Notes: a model not told the origin generated them from the letters alone. A stretch of 64,000 bases of DNA from Anaerovorax sp. IOR16 (GCF_017168145.1 NZ_JADQTL010000010.1:62001-126000), one strand, 5' to 3'; numbered from the stretch's first letter, positions 8,727 through 17,795 are shown. Translations and numbers: made by a program.

Positions 8727-9788
8727 CTAAAGACCTATAATCTCCTTTGTCACCTGATATAAACATTCCATCTGTGCTTCGGTACCAATGGTAATTCTAA
8801 CAAAATCAGAAATAAGTGCATCATCCCAATGCCTTACTAATATTCCTTTTTGTTTCAGCGCTTTAAAATATTCAGAACCCTTTATTTTAGAATGGCGGAC
8901 AAATATGAAATTTGCTTTGGACGGAAGAACTTCAAATCCTAATGTTTCTAAGTTCTTAGTGGTTTTTTCTCTTGTTTTTATAATCGCATCAGTGCACTTT
9001 TTAAAATATTCGTCATCTTCCATCGCAGCTTTTCCCAATGCCATTGACAAACGGTTTACATTATATGGATTAAAACTAAATTTTATTTTATTAAGGTCTT
9101 CAATAATCTCTTTGCTGGAGATTGCAAATCCAATTCGGGCACCTGCTAAACTTCTTGATTTTGAAAAAGTTTGTATCACTAAAAGATTATCATATTTTTT
9201 TAATAATGAAATACAGCTTTCTCCGCCGAAATCAATGTATGCTTCATCAATCATAACCAGATGATTGGAATTTGTCTTTAAAATCGTTTCAATATCTGAA
9301 AGCGGCAAACAAATACCAGTTGGTGCATTGGGATTTGCAAGAATAACATTCTTGCCACAATTTAAGTAGTCTTCTACATCGATTTTAAAATCCTTTGTTA
9401 GAGAAATTTGTTTGTTCGCTATTTGATAAAGATTAGAAAACACTTTATAAAATCCATAAGTAATTTCCGGAAAGCAAATTGCTGTATTCTCATCATGAAA
9501 AGCTTGAAAAGCAAACGCTAAAATCTCATCAGACCCATTTCCTACAAGTATTTGATTCGACTCAACCTTATAATAAGCAGCAATTGTATTCGTCAAATCT
9601 TTTACCTCAGGGTCCGAATAAAGCCGTAAGTTTTCTAAGGATGCTATATTCGCTGTACCTAATACTTTAGGACTTGGAGCATACGGACTTTCATTTGTAT
9701 TTAATTTTATATATTGCATATTCTGAGGCTGTTCCCCCGGTGTGTAGGGTTTCATAGATTGAAAACTTTTACTCAAAAACCGACTCAT
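8727..9788 (-). CDS. hisC: Histidinol-phosphate aminotransferase
   Basis: A 353-residue PLP-dependent class II aminotransferase that converts imidazole acetol phosphate to histidinol phosphate with glutamate. It shows KLNTNESPYAPSP near residue 30, VGNGSDEILAFAFQAF, NPNAPTGICL, IDEAYIDFGG, and the PLP-lysine motif QTFSKSRSLAGARIGFA. The C-terminal RITIGTEAQM stretch is also typical. A GGAGGTG site precedes the ATG, and the gene starts two bases after the hisD stop codon. Confidence 0.95.
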   Translation of the reverse strand: MSRFLSKSFQSMKPYTPGEQPQNMQYIKLNTNESPYAPSPKVLGTANIASLENLRLYSDPEVKDLTNTIAAYYKVESNQILVGNGSDEILAFAFQAFHDENTAICFPEITYGFYKVFSNLYQIANKQISLTKDFKIDVEDYLNCGKNVILANPNAPTGICLPLSDIETILKTNSNHLVMIDEAYIDFGGESCISLLKKYDNLLVIQTFSKSRSLAGARIGFAISSKEIIEDLNKIKFSFNPYNVNRLSMALGKAAMEDDEYFKKCTDAIIKTREKTTKNLETLGFEVLPSKANFIFVRHSKIKGSEYFKALKQKGILVRHWDDALISDFVRITIGTEAQMECLYQVTKEIIGL

Positions 9789-9790
9789 TA

Positions 9791-11071
9791 CTACACCTCC
9801 TCAAAACGAACAGTAATACTTTTTGCATGTGCGCTTAATCCCTCACGGTTCGCAAAATCTGAAATTTGATCTTTTACATTTTCCAACGCTTCTTTTGTAT
9901 AGTATAAATAACTGGATTTTTTTATAAAATCATCCACACTTAAAGGACTCGAAAAACGAGCAGTACCACTTGTAGGAAGTACATGATTTGGTCCGGCAAA
10001 ATAATCTCCCAAAGCTTCAGGTGCATATTTACCAAGAAAAATCGACCCTGCATTTTTTACTTTTGAAAGCAGAGAAAATGGATCGTCCACACAGATTTCT
10101 AAATGCTCCGGCGCAATATCATTTGCAATTTCAATGGCTTCCTCTAAGCTTGCAGTCAAAAGAATCTTACCTTTGCTGTCAATGCTGGCCCTTGCGATCT
10201 CTTCTCTAGGAAGAAGAGAAACCTGTCTTTCAATTTCATCTTGTACTTTTTTTGCCAAATCCATGCTATTTGTAACTAAGATCGCACTCGCCAGTCTGTC
10301 ATGCTCTGCTTGGCTAAGTAAATCCGCAGCAACAAAGCTAGGATTACATGTTTTATCTGCTATAACAAGAATTTCACTAGGACCTGCAATCATATCAATG
10401 TCAACCAGACCAAAAACTTTACTTTTTGCAGTTGCCACAAAAATATTTCCCGGACCCACGATTTTATCCACTTTAGGAATGCTTTCTGTTCCGTAAGCCA
10501 AAGCTGCAATGGCCTGTGCACCGCCAATTTTAAAAATCTTCGTTACTCCCGCAATACTTGCTGCAGCTAGAATGCTATCTGCAATTCTTCCCTCCTTATC
10601 AGGCGGTGTTACCATAATAATTTCTTTAACGCCTGCAAGTTTAGCTGGTATTGCATTCATTAATACACTGCTTGGATAAGATGCAGTCCCTCCCGGTACA
10701 TAAATTCCAGCTTTTGCAATCGGTGTGATTTTTTGTCCCATAATCACGCCTTCTTTATCATTGATGATAAAATCAGTTCGAATCTGCCGCCTATGAAAAT
10801 GTTTAATGTTTTCACTCGCCATCTTTAAGGTATTTAAAAATATCGGATCTATATTATTTAATGCAGTTTGGATTTCTTGCTCTGTTACTGCTAAGTCCTT
10901 TAATTCAACCTTATCGAAACGTTTTTCATATTCAAAAAGAGCTGCATCCTTTTTTTTACGCACCTGATATATGATTTCATCTACTAACTCTGATACATCC
11001 TCGTTTTGTTTTCTTTCACGATCGAGCACATCTTCCAAAGATATTTTATCTCTTTCATATATTTGAATCAT
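9791..11071 (-). CDS. hisD: Histidinol dehydrogenase
   Basis: A 426-residue zinc enzyme that oxidises histidinol to histidine in two NAD+-dependent steps. Recognisable features are [72 protein letters not shown] and [15 protein letters not shown], and the C-terminal [23 protein letters not shown]. Length is normal. It follows hisG by 23 bases and precedes hisC by two. Confidence 0.97.
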   Translation of the reverse strand: MIQIYERDKISLEDVLDRERKQNEDVSELVDEIIYQVRKKKDAALFEYEKRFDKVELKDLAVTEQEIQTALNNIDPIFLNTLKMASENIKHFHRRQIRTDFIINDKEGVIMGQKITPIAKAGIYVPGGTASYPSSVLMNAIPAKLAGVKEIIMVTPPDKEGRIADSILAAASIAGVTKIFKIGGAQAIAALAYGTESIPKVDKIVGPGNIFVATAKSKVFGLVDIDMIAGPSEILVIADKTCNPSFVAADLLSQAEHDRLASAILVTNSMDLAKKVQDEIERQVSLLPREEIARASIDSKGKILLTASLEEAIEIANDIAPEHLEICVDDPFSLLSKVKNAGSIFLGKYAPEALGDYFAGPNHVLPTSGTARFSSPLSVDDFIKKSSYLYYTKEALENVKDQISDFANREGLSAHAKSITVRFEEV

Positions 11072-11094
11072 GATATGATTTCCTTTCTTTTAAC

Positions 11095-11712
11095 TTAAAC
11101 CATTGTCTGTAACTTTTCAACCATCTGACCAATCATTTCATTTTTAAATATATAGCTACTCTTATTTGCAATAAGTCTCGCACTTATCTGCTTAAATTCA
11201 TCAATAATTTTTAAATTATTTTCTCGAATTGTATTACCAGATTCTACAATATCTACAATAACATCCGAAAGGCCCAATATCGGCGCTAATTCTATGCTTC
11301 CGTTTAGCTTAATAATATCAATATCACGATTCATCCCAGCATAATAGTCTTTTGCAATGTTCACAAACTTAGTTGCAACTCGTAACGTCCGATCTTTATC
11401 TTCCACATAATTATTCTTTGCAGCAACCGCCATACGACATTTTCCCAGATTTAGATCTAAAAGTTCATATACATCCGGTTGATGCTCCAGTAAAATATCC
11501 TTTCCTACAATTCCGATGTCTGCTGCATGATGCTCTACATAAATGGCTACATCACTTGGTTTTACTAAAAGATAACGAACTCCATTCTCTATATTTTCAA
11601 ATACAAGTTTACGATTTTCCTCATAAATACTTTTACAATCGTATCCAATGCGCTCTAATAGTTCATAGACCTGATCACCCAAGCGCCCCTTTGGCAATGC
11701 TATATTTAACAT
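11095..11712 (-). CDS. hisG: ATP phosphoribosyltransferase, short form
   Basis: A 205-residue catalytic subunit of the first and committed enzyme of histidine synthesis. It starts MLNIALPKGRLGDQVYELL and carries DIGIVGKDILLE and the PRPP-binding region EGSIELAP-like NGSIELAPILGLSDVIVDIVESG. It lacks the C-terminal histidine-sensing domain of the long form. This short form needs HisZ as a regulatory partner, and hisZ lies directly upstream and overlaps by seven bases. The two should form a hetero-octamer that histidine inhibits. Confidence 0.96.
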   Translation of the reverse strand: MLNIALPKGRLGDQVYELLERIGYDCKSIYEENRKLVFENIENGVRYLLVKPSDVAIYVEHHAADIGIVGKDILLEHQPDVYELLDLNLGKCRMAVAAKNNYVEDKDRTLRVATKFVNIAKDYYAGMNRDIDIIKLNGSIELAPILGLSDVIVDIVESGNTIRENNLKIIDEFKQISARLIANKSSYIFKNEMIGQMVEKLQTMV

Positions 11713-12833
11713 TCCTTTCTCTCCTCTCTTAATCCATCTTGGGTAAAGCGATATAATGTTTTGTATCTTAATCCCTTAGGGATTGCTTCTGCTGCTCTTA
11801 CACGATTTCCCTCTTTTATTAATTGACGAACTGCAGATGCCAATTTACCATAATCTGTATCCTTGTCATATAATATCATCGCTTCAACATCATATATGGA
11901 AGGTTCCATCGGCAGATGCTGCAGTTCACTGAGGTATAAAGCAAAACCTAAAGCCTCTGCATCCCTTCCCATCTTTTCCATCATCACAGAATATTCTCCA
12001 CCTGCTAAAACGCTTCTTGGCAATCCTTCTATATAGCCTTGAAAGATAATCCCATTATAATAATCAATATCATTTATCATAGAAAAATCTAGTTGAATCT
12101 TTTTTCCTAAATTTAAAGTCCTAAGCACTCTATAAATAGCCTCTAATTCCTTTAATGTTTCTTTCATTACATTATTTACTGCAATTTCATTTGCCTTGCG
12201 TAAAGTGCTTGAGAAGTCTCCATATAACGTAAGAATTTTACAAAGTACACTCAGCTGCTCTTCTTTGATCTTTGCTTCCTGGCCTGCCAACTTTAATTCA
12301 TTTGTATTTTTACTTCTGATACATTGGAGAATCCTCTTCTTTTTCTCTTCATCCAATTGTAACTCGTCGAAAAAACCTAATACAAAATTCATATGTGACA
12401 CGGAAAGGATAAATTGCGGACTAATTGCATTCAAACTATGTTCCGCTAATGATAAAACTTCAATGGCTGCATACCGATCAACATTCCCAATGATCTCCAG
12501 TCCCATCTGACTAATTTCCTTATATGTGTGACTTTCCTTGCTTTCTCGATATACATTTTCAATGTAATATAACTTTTCTGTATTTTCTCGATTCGCTTTT
12601 GTATTTTTCACGATGCTAAGTGTTACATCCGGCTTCAGCGCTAAAAGTTTTCCATCTAAATCAGTAAATGTAATAACATTTTCGCTCGCTAAAAATCGCT
12701 TGTTCATCGCATATAAACTATATTCTTCAAAGCGGCCCATACGGTATTTTTTATATCCATACGATTCATACAATCCGCGTAATTGTATCGTAACCGTTTC
12801 CTCCGGCTTCAATGATTTAATTTGGAGCTTCAT
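11706..12833 (-). CDS. hisZ: ATP phosphoribosyltransferase regulatory subunit
   Basis: A 375-residue paralogue of histidyl-tRNA synthetase that lacks aminoacylation activity and regulates short-form HisG. The class II synthetase-like core is visible: RGLYESYGYKKYRMGRFEEYSLY, ITFTDLDGKLLALKPDVTLSIVK, YIENVYRESKESH and the divergent DYYNGIIFQGYIEGLPRSVLAGGEYSVMM segment. It lacks a clear anticodon-binding domain. It is the first gene of the his operon, with AAAGGAGG before the ATG and a promoter about 110 bases upstream. Confidence 0.92.
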   Translation of the reverse strand: MKLQIKSLKPEETVTIQLRGLYESYGYKKYRMGRFEEYSLYAMNKRFLASENVITFTDLDGKLLALKPDVTLSIVKNTKANRENTEKLYYIENVYRESKESHTYKEISQMGLEIIGNVDRYAAIEVLSLAEHSLNAISPQFILSVSHMNFVLGFFDELQLDEEKKKRILQCIRSKNTNELKLAGQEAKIKEEQLSVLCKILTLYGDFSSTLRKANEIAVNNVMKETLKELEAIYRVLRTLNLGKKIQLDFSMINDIDYYNGIIFQGYIEGLPRSVLAGGEYSVMMEKMGRDAEALGFALYLSELQHLPMEPSIYDVEAMILYDKDTDYGKLASAVRQLIKEGNRVRAAEAIPKGLRYKTLYRFTQDGLREERKEC

Positions 12834-12947
12834 TTTTTTCCTCCTTTAATCGCTTCATTACTTTTCTACTTTATGTAATAATATTTCTCTAAAATTATAT
12901 ACTTGCTTTATTACTCTATTGCTTTATTGCGTTAAAATATTAAAGGT

Positions 12948-12976
12948 ATTTTATCACATAAAATTTTTCTGTGCAA
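12948..12976 (-). promoter_or_regulatory. Promoter of the histidine operon
   Basis: On the reverse strand TTGCAC (12971-12976) is followed after exactly 17 bases by TAAAAT (12948-12953). The leader of about 108 bases before hisZ is AT-rich. It shows no T-box, no run of His codons and no clear terminator hairpin. Confidence 0.65.
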
Positions 12977-12991
12977 GCAAAAAAAGAAAAA

Positions 12992-13035
12992 AGCTATCAC
13001 ATAATCCAAACCTAAAAAGTTTGTATGAGATAGCT
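12992..13035 (-). terminator. Intrinsic terminator after the spoIIQ-like gene
   Basis: Inverted repeat AGCTATC / GATAGCT with further pairing inside (CAAAC / GTTTG). On the reverse strand it is followed by a long T-rich run. It starts 10 bases after the stop codon and insulates the his promoter from upstream transcription. Confidence 0.85.
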
Positions 13036-13044
13036 CTTAGCAAT

Positions 13045-13746
13045 CTACTTTATATAAGAAGAAGGATCCTGTACCTCTCCATTTTTTTGTATCTCGAAAT
13101 GCAAATGCGGTGCGTCTAAGCTTTCAAATAAAGCAGTATTTCCAACTCCACTGATTACATCTCCCTGTTTGACTACATCTCCCTCTTCCACCATTTTGCT
13201 TGTACTTAAGTTAGAATATTGAGTAACCACTCCATCTCCATGTGTAATTTGGATGGTAATGCCCAATCGATCATCTGTATAAACCTTTGTCACCGTACCT
13301 TCGGCAGCTGCGCAAACTTGTGTATCCAAAGGAGCTTCAATGTCAATTCCTGAATGCACCGTAAATTCATCCAATGTTTTTGAATAAATCGGAACATCCA
13401 TTGCAAAGTCTTTTACAATTGTTCCATTTAGCGGACTGATAAATGCACTTTTATTTTTTTGAGAATTTGAATCGGGATCATTCGTTTTTCCAGTATCCCG
13501 GCTATCCACCGTTGGTACTTGTTTCACTACATTTTGATCGTTCGGTACGGTTTGCTGTGGATGTTCATTTGATAAATCTATACCATTATTCCCATATCTC
13601 GCCATCCATTGCGGATAAGATCGAATGGCAAAGACTGTGCCAATGAGAATCAAACATACACATACCACTGCAATCATCGTATATCGTAAGCTTTGTTTTT
13701 TTTCCTCCTCCTGAGGAATGTATTCATTTCCATTTTTTAAACGCAT
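13045..13746 (-). CDS. spoIIQ: LytM/M23 peptidase-fold protein, probable SpoIIQ
   Basis: A 233-residue single-pass membrane protein. A short cytoplasmic segment is followed by a membrane helix at about residues 23-42, a Pro/Asp-rich linker, and a LytM (M23) domain from about 103. The zinc motifs look intact: HSGID gives His131 and Asp135, and HLHFEI gives His214 and His216. In clostridia SpoIIQ keeps this active site and forms the forespore half of the channel with SpoIIIAH during engulfment. A sigma-F-like promoter (GTATG, 15 bases, GGAAAGAATA) sits just upstream, which supports the forespore role. A generic M23 cell wall hydrolase is the alternative. Confidence 0.75.
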   Translation of the reverse strand: MRLKNGNEYIPQEEEKKQSLRYTMIAVVCVCLILIGTVFAIRSYPQWMARYGNNGIDLSNEHPQQTVPNDQNVVKQVPTVDSRDTGKTNDPDSNSQKNKSAFISPLNGTIVKDFAMDVPIYSKTLDEFTVHSGIDIEAPLDTQVCAAAEGTVTKVYTDDRLGITIQITHGDGVVTQYSNLSTSKMVEEGDVVKQGDVISGVGNTALFESLDAPHLHFEIQKNGEVQDPSSYIK

Positions 13747-13752
13747 ATAAAA

Positions 13753-13805
13753 ACACCTCCATTGCTATTCTTTCCTTTCTGAAAAGAATTCATACAATAA
13801 GGTGT
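13753..13805 (-). terminator. Hairpin after lrgB that also covers the spoIIQ ribosome binding site
   Basis: Arms pair in three blocks: ACACC with GGTGT, ATTG with CAAT, and ATTCTTT with AAAGAAT. On the reverse strand the hairpin is followed by GTTTTTATATG. It can end lrgAB transcription. The 3' arm contains the GGAGGTG ribosome binding site of the next gene, so any read-through RNA would have that site at least partly paired. Confidence 0.65.
13766..13795 (-). promoter_or_regulatory. Sigma-F-like promoter of the spoIIQ-like gene
   Basis: On the reverse strand GTATG (13791-13795), a 15-base spacer and GGAAAGAATA (13766-13775) match the forespore sigma-F consensus (GYATR-like -35, GGnRAnAnTw-like -10). 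The start site would be close to 13760, giving a leader of about 14 bases with an exposed ribosome binding site. Confidence 0.65.
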
Positions 13806-13812
13806 CTTGATT

Positions 13813-14508
13813 TTAAAAGAAAATCATTACGGCAATCGGAGAACATATTGCAGTTGCCATACCTGCAAGTGCAATGGCTAAGCTACTCATTGATCCTTCA
13901 ATTTCTCCTTCTTTAAATGCTCTTGAAGTTCCAACAGCATGTGATAAAGTACCAATAGCAATTCCTTTTGCTACCGGATGCGTGATACCCATAAGTTTTA
14001 AAATTTCTGGTCCACATACTGCACCAAAACAACCAGCAACAACAACCATCGCTACAGTCAGCGAAGGAATTCCGCCTATTTGTGCAGAAACTTCTAATGC
14101 AATTGGATTCGTAGCGCTTTTCGGAAGCATTGAAATCAAAATCATTTCCTTTGTACCTATTATTTTTCCAATTGCAATTAAGCTTAAAATAGTTGCAATT
14201 GTTCCGGCAACGATTCCAGAAAAAATTGGAATTGCATATTTTTTTAGTACATCTAAATTTCGATAAAGTGGTACTGCCAAAACGACCGCCGTCATCGGCA
14301 AAATAAAATTAAGGAATTGACTTTTTTCATTGTATTCTTCAAAAGAAATTCCTGTAATGATTAAAAAGGCTATGATTAATGCTGCACAGACTAAAATAGG
14401 TTGCAGCAAAGTCCATCCAGTTTTACGTTGTACCCACATACCAATTGCATATGTAAATAAAGTTAATAAAACTGCCCAGTATGGACTGGCTAAAAGCAAT
14501 TCTTTCAT
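13813..14508 (-). CDS. lrgB: LrgB/CidB-family membrane protein
   Basis: A membrane protein of about 231 residues with roughly six to seven hydrophobic segments. It matches the LrgB family, with MLPKSATNPIALEVSAQIGG, VAGCFGAVCGPEILKLMGI and KGIAIGTLSHAVGTSRAFKEGE. LrgB works with the holin-like LrgA in control of murein hydrolase export, programmed lysis or organic acid transport, depending on the species. The ATG at 14508 overlaps the lrgA stop in an ATGA junction. An in-frame extension to 14532 is rejected because GGAGGC sits just before 14508. Confidence 0.9.
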   Translation of the reverse strand: MKELLLASPYWAVLLTLFTYAIGMWVQRKTGWTLLQPILVCAALIIAFLIITGISFEEYNEKSQFLNFILPMTAVVLAVPLYRNLDVLKKYAIPIFSGIVAGTIATILSLIAIGKIIGTKEMILISMLPKSATNPIALEVSAQIGGIPSLTVAMVVVAGCFGAVCGPEILKLMGITHPVAKGIAIGTLSHAVGTSRAFKEGEIEGSMSSLAIALAGMATAICSPIAVMIFF

Positions 14509-14876
14509 CGCGCCTGCCTCCTTTTTTTCCATTTTATTTGTAAATTAATCGCCAGTTGTGTCACTTTTCCAGCCACAAAAAATCCGATAATAATTGAACC
14601 GAATAAAGGCAGAGCAATCTGTAAAAATGATTCTTTAATTAAGTCAAAATATAGCATTAAACCAACGGTTGGTGCAACGAAAAATAATGCCAAATGTTTT
14701 ATAATAAAATCAGCTGTATCTTCCACATCTTTTAATTTAATCAAACCAATTATTAGTGCAAAAAGCAGTAGCAGCAATCCTATTACATTAGATGGAAGCG
14801 GAATTCCGAACCCTTCTGATGCAATAAATCCAATAAATAATGCTGCCAAAAGAATAAAAAGTTGTTTAATATACAA
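14505..14876 (-). CDS. lrgA: LrgA/CidA-family holin-like protein
   Basis: A 123-residue protein with four predicted membrane helices. It matches the LrgA/CidA family: FIGFIASEGFGIPLPSNVIGLLLL, then KDVEDTADFIIKHLALFFVAPTVGLM. The start codon is TTG at 14876, preceded at seven bases by AAGGTG. It overlaps lrgB by four bases, so the two are a coupled pair. No LytSR-type two-component system lies next to it, unlike in staphylococci. No confident promoter is seen in the 240-base gap upstream. Confidence 0.88.
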   Translation of the reverse strand: MYIKQLFILLAALFIGFIASEGFGIPLPSNVIGLLLLLFALIIGLIKLKDVEDTADFIIKHLALFFVAPTVGLMLYFDLIKESFLQIALPLFGSIIIGFFVAGKVTQLAINLQIKWKKRRQAR

Positions 14877-14985
14877 TGATTTTCACCTTCTTTCTTTATT
14901 TTTTCCATTAAGCTAAAAAAAATGCTCAAAAATAATTATGTATTTTCAACAAACAAATACGATTCCTATTTTAACATAAAATTTC

Positions 14986-15013
14986 TTGCGTGGGAAAGTC
15001 TTTATGATATAAT
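14986..15013 (+). promoter_or_regulatory. Promoter of the aminotransferase gene
   Basis: TTGCGT at 14986-14991 and a perfect TATAAT at 15008-15013, with a 16-base spacer. The leader of about 95 bases to the ATG shows no strong structure. Confidence 0.6.
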
Positions 15014-15117
15014 TAAATCTATTATGAAAAAAAATAATAATTGAATTTATTGCAGCACAAATTACTTTATGTAGTTATGTGATGTTTATTAAAAATAACG
15101 AAAGATGAGGTGATCGT

Positions 15118-16365
15118 ATGTCAAAATTGATCATGGCACAAGAAAATGGAAGAATCATGGGCGGCCCAGATAAGATTTTTGGGGTCAGTACTTTGGCAAA
15201 AAAAAGAATCGCAGAAATTGGCAAGGAAAATGTGGTGAATTCAACCATTGGAGCCTTATTGGATGATGACGGCAATTTAATTGTTTTATCATCCGTCATT
15301 GATGTTTTAAAAAATCTTTCTCCTACGGATTACGCAGAATATGCTCCAATCGCAGGGACTCCAGAATACCTTACTACAGTAAAAAAAGCGGTATTTGGAA
15401 ACTATCAACCAACGGGATATGTAGAGGCTTGTGCTACACCAGGAGGTACTGGAGCGATTCGTAATGCCATTCAAAATTATACAAAAAGAGGCGATATTAT
15501 TTTAACTTCAGATTGGCATTGGAGTCCATACAATATCATCACAACTGAAATCGAGCGAAAATTAAACACCTATACTTTATTTGATGAGAATCAAAATTTC
15601 AATTATAGTTCTCTTGATCAGAAGCTAAATGAAATTTTAAAAATACAAGATGAAACCGTTATTATCATTAATACTCCGGCACATAACCCTACAGGTTATA
15701 CCTTCACCTTAGAAGATTGGGATAAGGTAAATGAAATCTTAAAAAAAGCTGCTGAGGATAAAACTAAGAAAATTACGCTGCTTGTAGATATTGCATACTT
15801 AGATTTTTCCGGTGATGCAGATGAATATAGAGAATTCTTTTCAAAATTAGAAGATTTTCCAGACAACGTATTGGTTCTCATAGCATTCAGTACATCGAAG
15901 GGATACACCTTATATGGAATGCGCTGCGGTGCATTGCTTTGCCTGACACCAAATAAAGACATCGCCGAAGAATTCAAAATGGTTGCTTCCTTCTCCAGCA
16001 GAGGGTCTTGGTCAAATGGTACTCGGGCATCCATGGTAGTGCTCTCTCAAATTTTTGCAAATGAAAACCTTCTTGCAAAGGTAACTGAAGAACGTCATAA
16101 ATACTTAGCAATCCTTACAAAACGAGGAAATGCTTTTATGAAAGCTGCTAAAGAATGTAATTTGAAAACTTGCCCGTTTGACTCCGGCTTTTTCATCACC
16201 ATTCCTTGTAAAAATGCAGATCAAGTTGGAGAAGAACTACAAAAATCAAATATTTTTGCTGTTCCAATCGGAGCCGGAATCCGCATATCCATTGCTTCTA
16301 TTTCTGAAGAGGCTTGTAAAATGATACCAGCAAAAATCGCAGAAGCAATTTCAAATGTTAAATAA
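15118..16365 (+). CDS. Class I/II aminotransferase, probably aromatic amino acid
   Basis: A 415-residue fold-type I PLP aminotransferase. It has the substrate region YAEYAPIAGTPEYL, NTPAHNPTGYTFT with the conserved Asn/Pro, LLVDIAYLDFSG with the cofactor Asp/Tyr, and the Schiff-base lysine in STSKGYTLYGMRCG. Similar clostridial proteins are annotated as aromatic or aspartate-like aminotransferases, and the exact amino donor cannot be told here. GATGAGGTGAT precedes the ATG. The gene is monocistronic, with its own promoter and a shared terminator with trmB. Confidence 0.8.
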   Translation: MSKLIMAQENGRIMGGPDKIFGVSTLAKKRIAEIGKENVVNSTIGALLDDDGNLIVLSSVIDVLKNLSPTDYAEYAPIAGTPEYLTTVKKAVFGNYQPTGYVEACATPGGTGAIRNAIQNYTKRGDIILTSDWHWSPYNIITTEIERKLNTYTLFDENQNFNYSSLDQKLNEILKIQDETVIIINTPAHNPTGYTFTLEDWDKVNEILKKAAEDKTKKITLLVDIAYLDFSGDADEYREFFSKLEDFPDNVLVLIAFSTSKGYTLYGMRCGALLCLTPNKDIAEEFKMVASFSSRGSWSNGTRASMVVLSQIFANENLLAKVTEERHKYLAILTKRGNAFMKAAKECNLKTCPFDSGFFITIPCKNADQVGEELQKSNIFAVPIGAGIRISIASISEEACKMIPAKIAEAISNVK

Positions 16366-16384
16366 ATAATAACAGTAAAAAATA

Positions 16385-16418
16385 AGGGTCTGTCTCAAAT
16401 AATATTGAAACAGACCCT
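16385..16418. terminator. Convergent terminator between the aminotransferase and trmB
   Basis: Stem AGGGTCTGT / ACAGACCCT with extra pairing toward the loop. It is followed by T-rich DNA on both strands and lies between two convergent genes, so it should be bidirectional. Confidence 0.9.
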
Positions 16419-16449
16419 CTTGTTTTTTATATAGAAAATCGTTTTAACT

Positions 16450-17085
16450 TTACTTTGCCCTAAGATAGTGAATATTTTTTCCAATCTTATTAAATTTGTC
16501 TTCATATTCTGTAGTAAATTGTTTTGATTTAAAATCCGTCTTGTGTAAATCATTGGTGCATTCCACTAATTGCATATCATTTTTAAAAAACTCTTCCACT
16601 GAAAATGCAAATAATCCATCGTTATCTGTTTTAAATTCAATACTTCCGCCTTGTTTCAAAACTTTTTTATATCCTTTTATATAACGTGTATGCGTCAAAC
16701 GTCGTTTGGCATGGCGATCCTTTGGCCATGGATCACTAAAATTGAGGTAAATGCCATCAACTTCCCCTTCTTCAAAAAAATCAGTTATCTCATTAATATA
16801 CTTCGTAATGAATTTAATGTTTTTTAAACCTTCCATGGAGGCCTTTTCCAAAGCACGTAAAACAACACTTCCTGCTCCTTCTACTGCAATGTAGTTACCG
16901 TTTGGGTTTACTCTTGCTAGAGTGGTAATAAATTGCCCTTTGCCACATCCAACTTCAATGTAAATGGGATTATCATTTCCAAAGAGTTCTCTCCAATGTC
17001 CTTTATGCATTTCAGCATCCTTTATCACATAATTCCCAAATGCTTCAATCTTTTCTTCTTCATTTTTCACCTTACGTTGACGCAT
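16450..17085 (-). CDS. trmB: tRNA (guanine-N7-)-methyltransferase
   Basis: A 211-residue SAM-dependent methyltransferase that modifies G46 of tRNA. It carries the SAM motif IYIEVGCGKGQFI, the TrmB signature LNFSDPWPKDRHAKRRLTH, and the catalytic-region stretch IEFKTDNDGLFAFSVEEF. Length is normal. Its start lies inside the end of nrdG (19-base overlap), so it is the third gene of the nrdD-nrdG-trmB unit. No biochemical link is obvious; operon membership with anaerobic nucleotide reduction is unusual but clear from the overlap. Confidence 0.95.
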   Translation of the reverse strand: MRQRKVKNEEEKIEAFGNYVIKDAEMHKGHWRELFGNDNPIYIEVGCGKGQFITTLARVNPNGNYIAVEGAGSVVLRALEKASMEGLKNIKFITKYINEITDFFEEGEVDGIYLNFSDPWPKDRHAKRRLTHTRYIKGYKKVLKQGGSIEFKTDNDGLFAFSVEEFFKNDMQLVECTNDLHKTDFKSKQFTTEYEDKFNKIGKNIHYLRAK

Positions 17086-17795
17086 GTGAATTCTCCTTTT
17101 ATATTCGTACCCATCGGGTATAAATTTCGCTTCATTGTTTCATTCAGCTTCTTTGCAAACTCTTTCATCTCTTCTTCCGAGTACGCAGAAAAAGTTGCTT
17201 TTTCATTCAATAATTCTCCCTGTTTTTGAAAGGTCTGCAAATACCAAGTTTTCGCACCCTTTAGTTCTTCACTTATTACCAACAAGTCCTTAAAGCTAAG
17301 CAGTTCTTTGCAGACAGTCGTACGGAATTCATAAGCAACGGCATTGCTCAAAAGAAAATCTATGCTCCTACGAATCTCTTCCTTGTCGCTTTTTACACAA
17401 ACAATTTCATCGTACCTTTTTAAAGGTGCCTTTACATCCATTGCCACATAATCTAAGAGGTTCTCTGCTACTAGCTTTTTTAAGATATTTGAATCGGTAC
17501 CATTGGTATCTAATTTTATCAGATACCCCATCTTTTTTACCTGTACAATGAAGGAATATAATTCCTTTTGTAAAGTAGGTTCACCTCCGGAGATACAAAC
17601 AGCATCTAAAAATCTCCTTCTTTTCTGTAAAAATTCAAAAACTTCTTCCATCTCCATTATGGAATGTATACAATTTACAATTTCAGGATTATGGCAATAG
17701 CCACAACGAAAATTACATCCGCCGAAAAAAAATACGGCGGATGCTTTCCCAGGATAATCTATTAATGATGCTTTTATAATACCTGCAATGTTCAT
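17067..17795 (-). CDS. nrdG: Anaerobic ribonucleoside-triphosphate reductase activating protein
   Basis: A 242-residue radical SAM enzyme that installs the glycyl radical on NrdD. The iron-sulfur motif CNFRCGYC lies near residue 27, preceded by SLIDYPGKASAVFFFGGC. CISGGEPTLQ follows as the SAM-binding GGE-type motif. Length fits the longer NrdG2-type activases common in clostridia. It overlaps nrdD by four bases and trmB by 19, so all three are translated together. Confidence 0.93.
   Translation of the reverse strand: MNIAGIIKASLIDYPGKASAVFFFGGCNFRCGYCHNPEIVNCIHSIMEMEEVFEFLQKRRRFLDAVCISGGEPTLQKELYSFIVQVKKMGYLIKLDTNGTDSNILKKLVAENLLDYVAMDVKAPLKRYDEIVCVKSDKEEIRRSIDFLLSNAVAYEFRTTVCKELLSFKDLLVISEELKGAKTWYLQTFQKQGELLNEKATFSAYSEEEMKEFAKKLNETMKRNLYPMGTNIKGEFTCVNVR

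Noticed and set aside
12834-12990. Histidyl T-box leader
   Set aside because: No T-box sequence, no specifier loop and no terminator/antiterminator pair seen.
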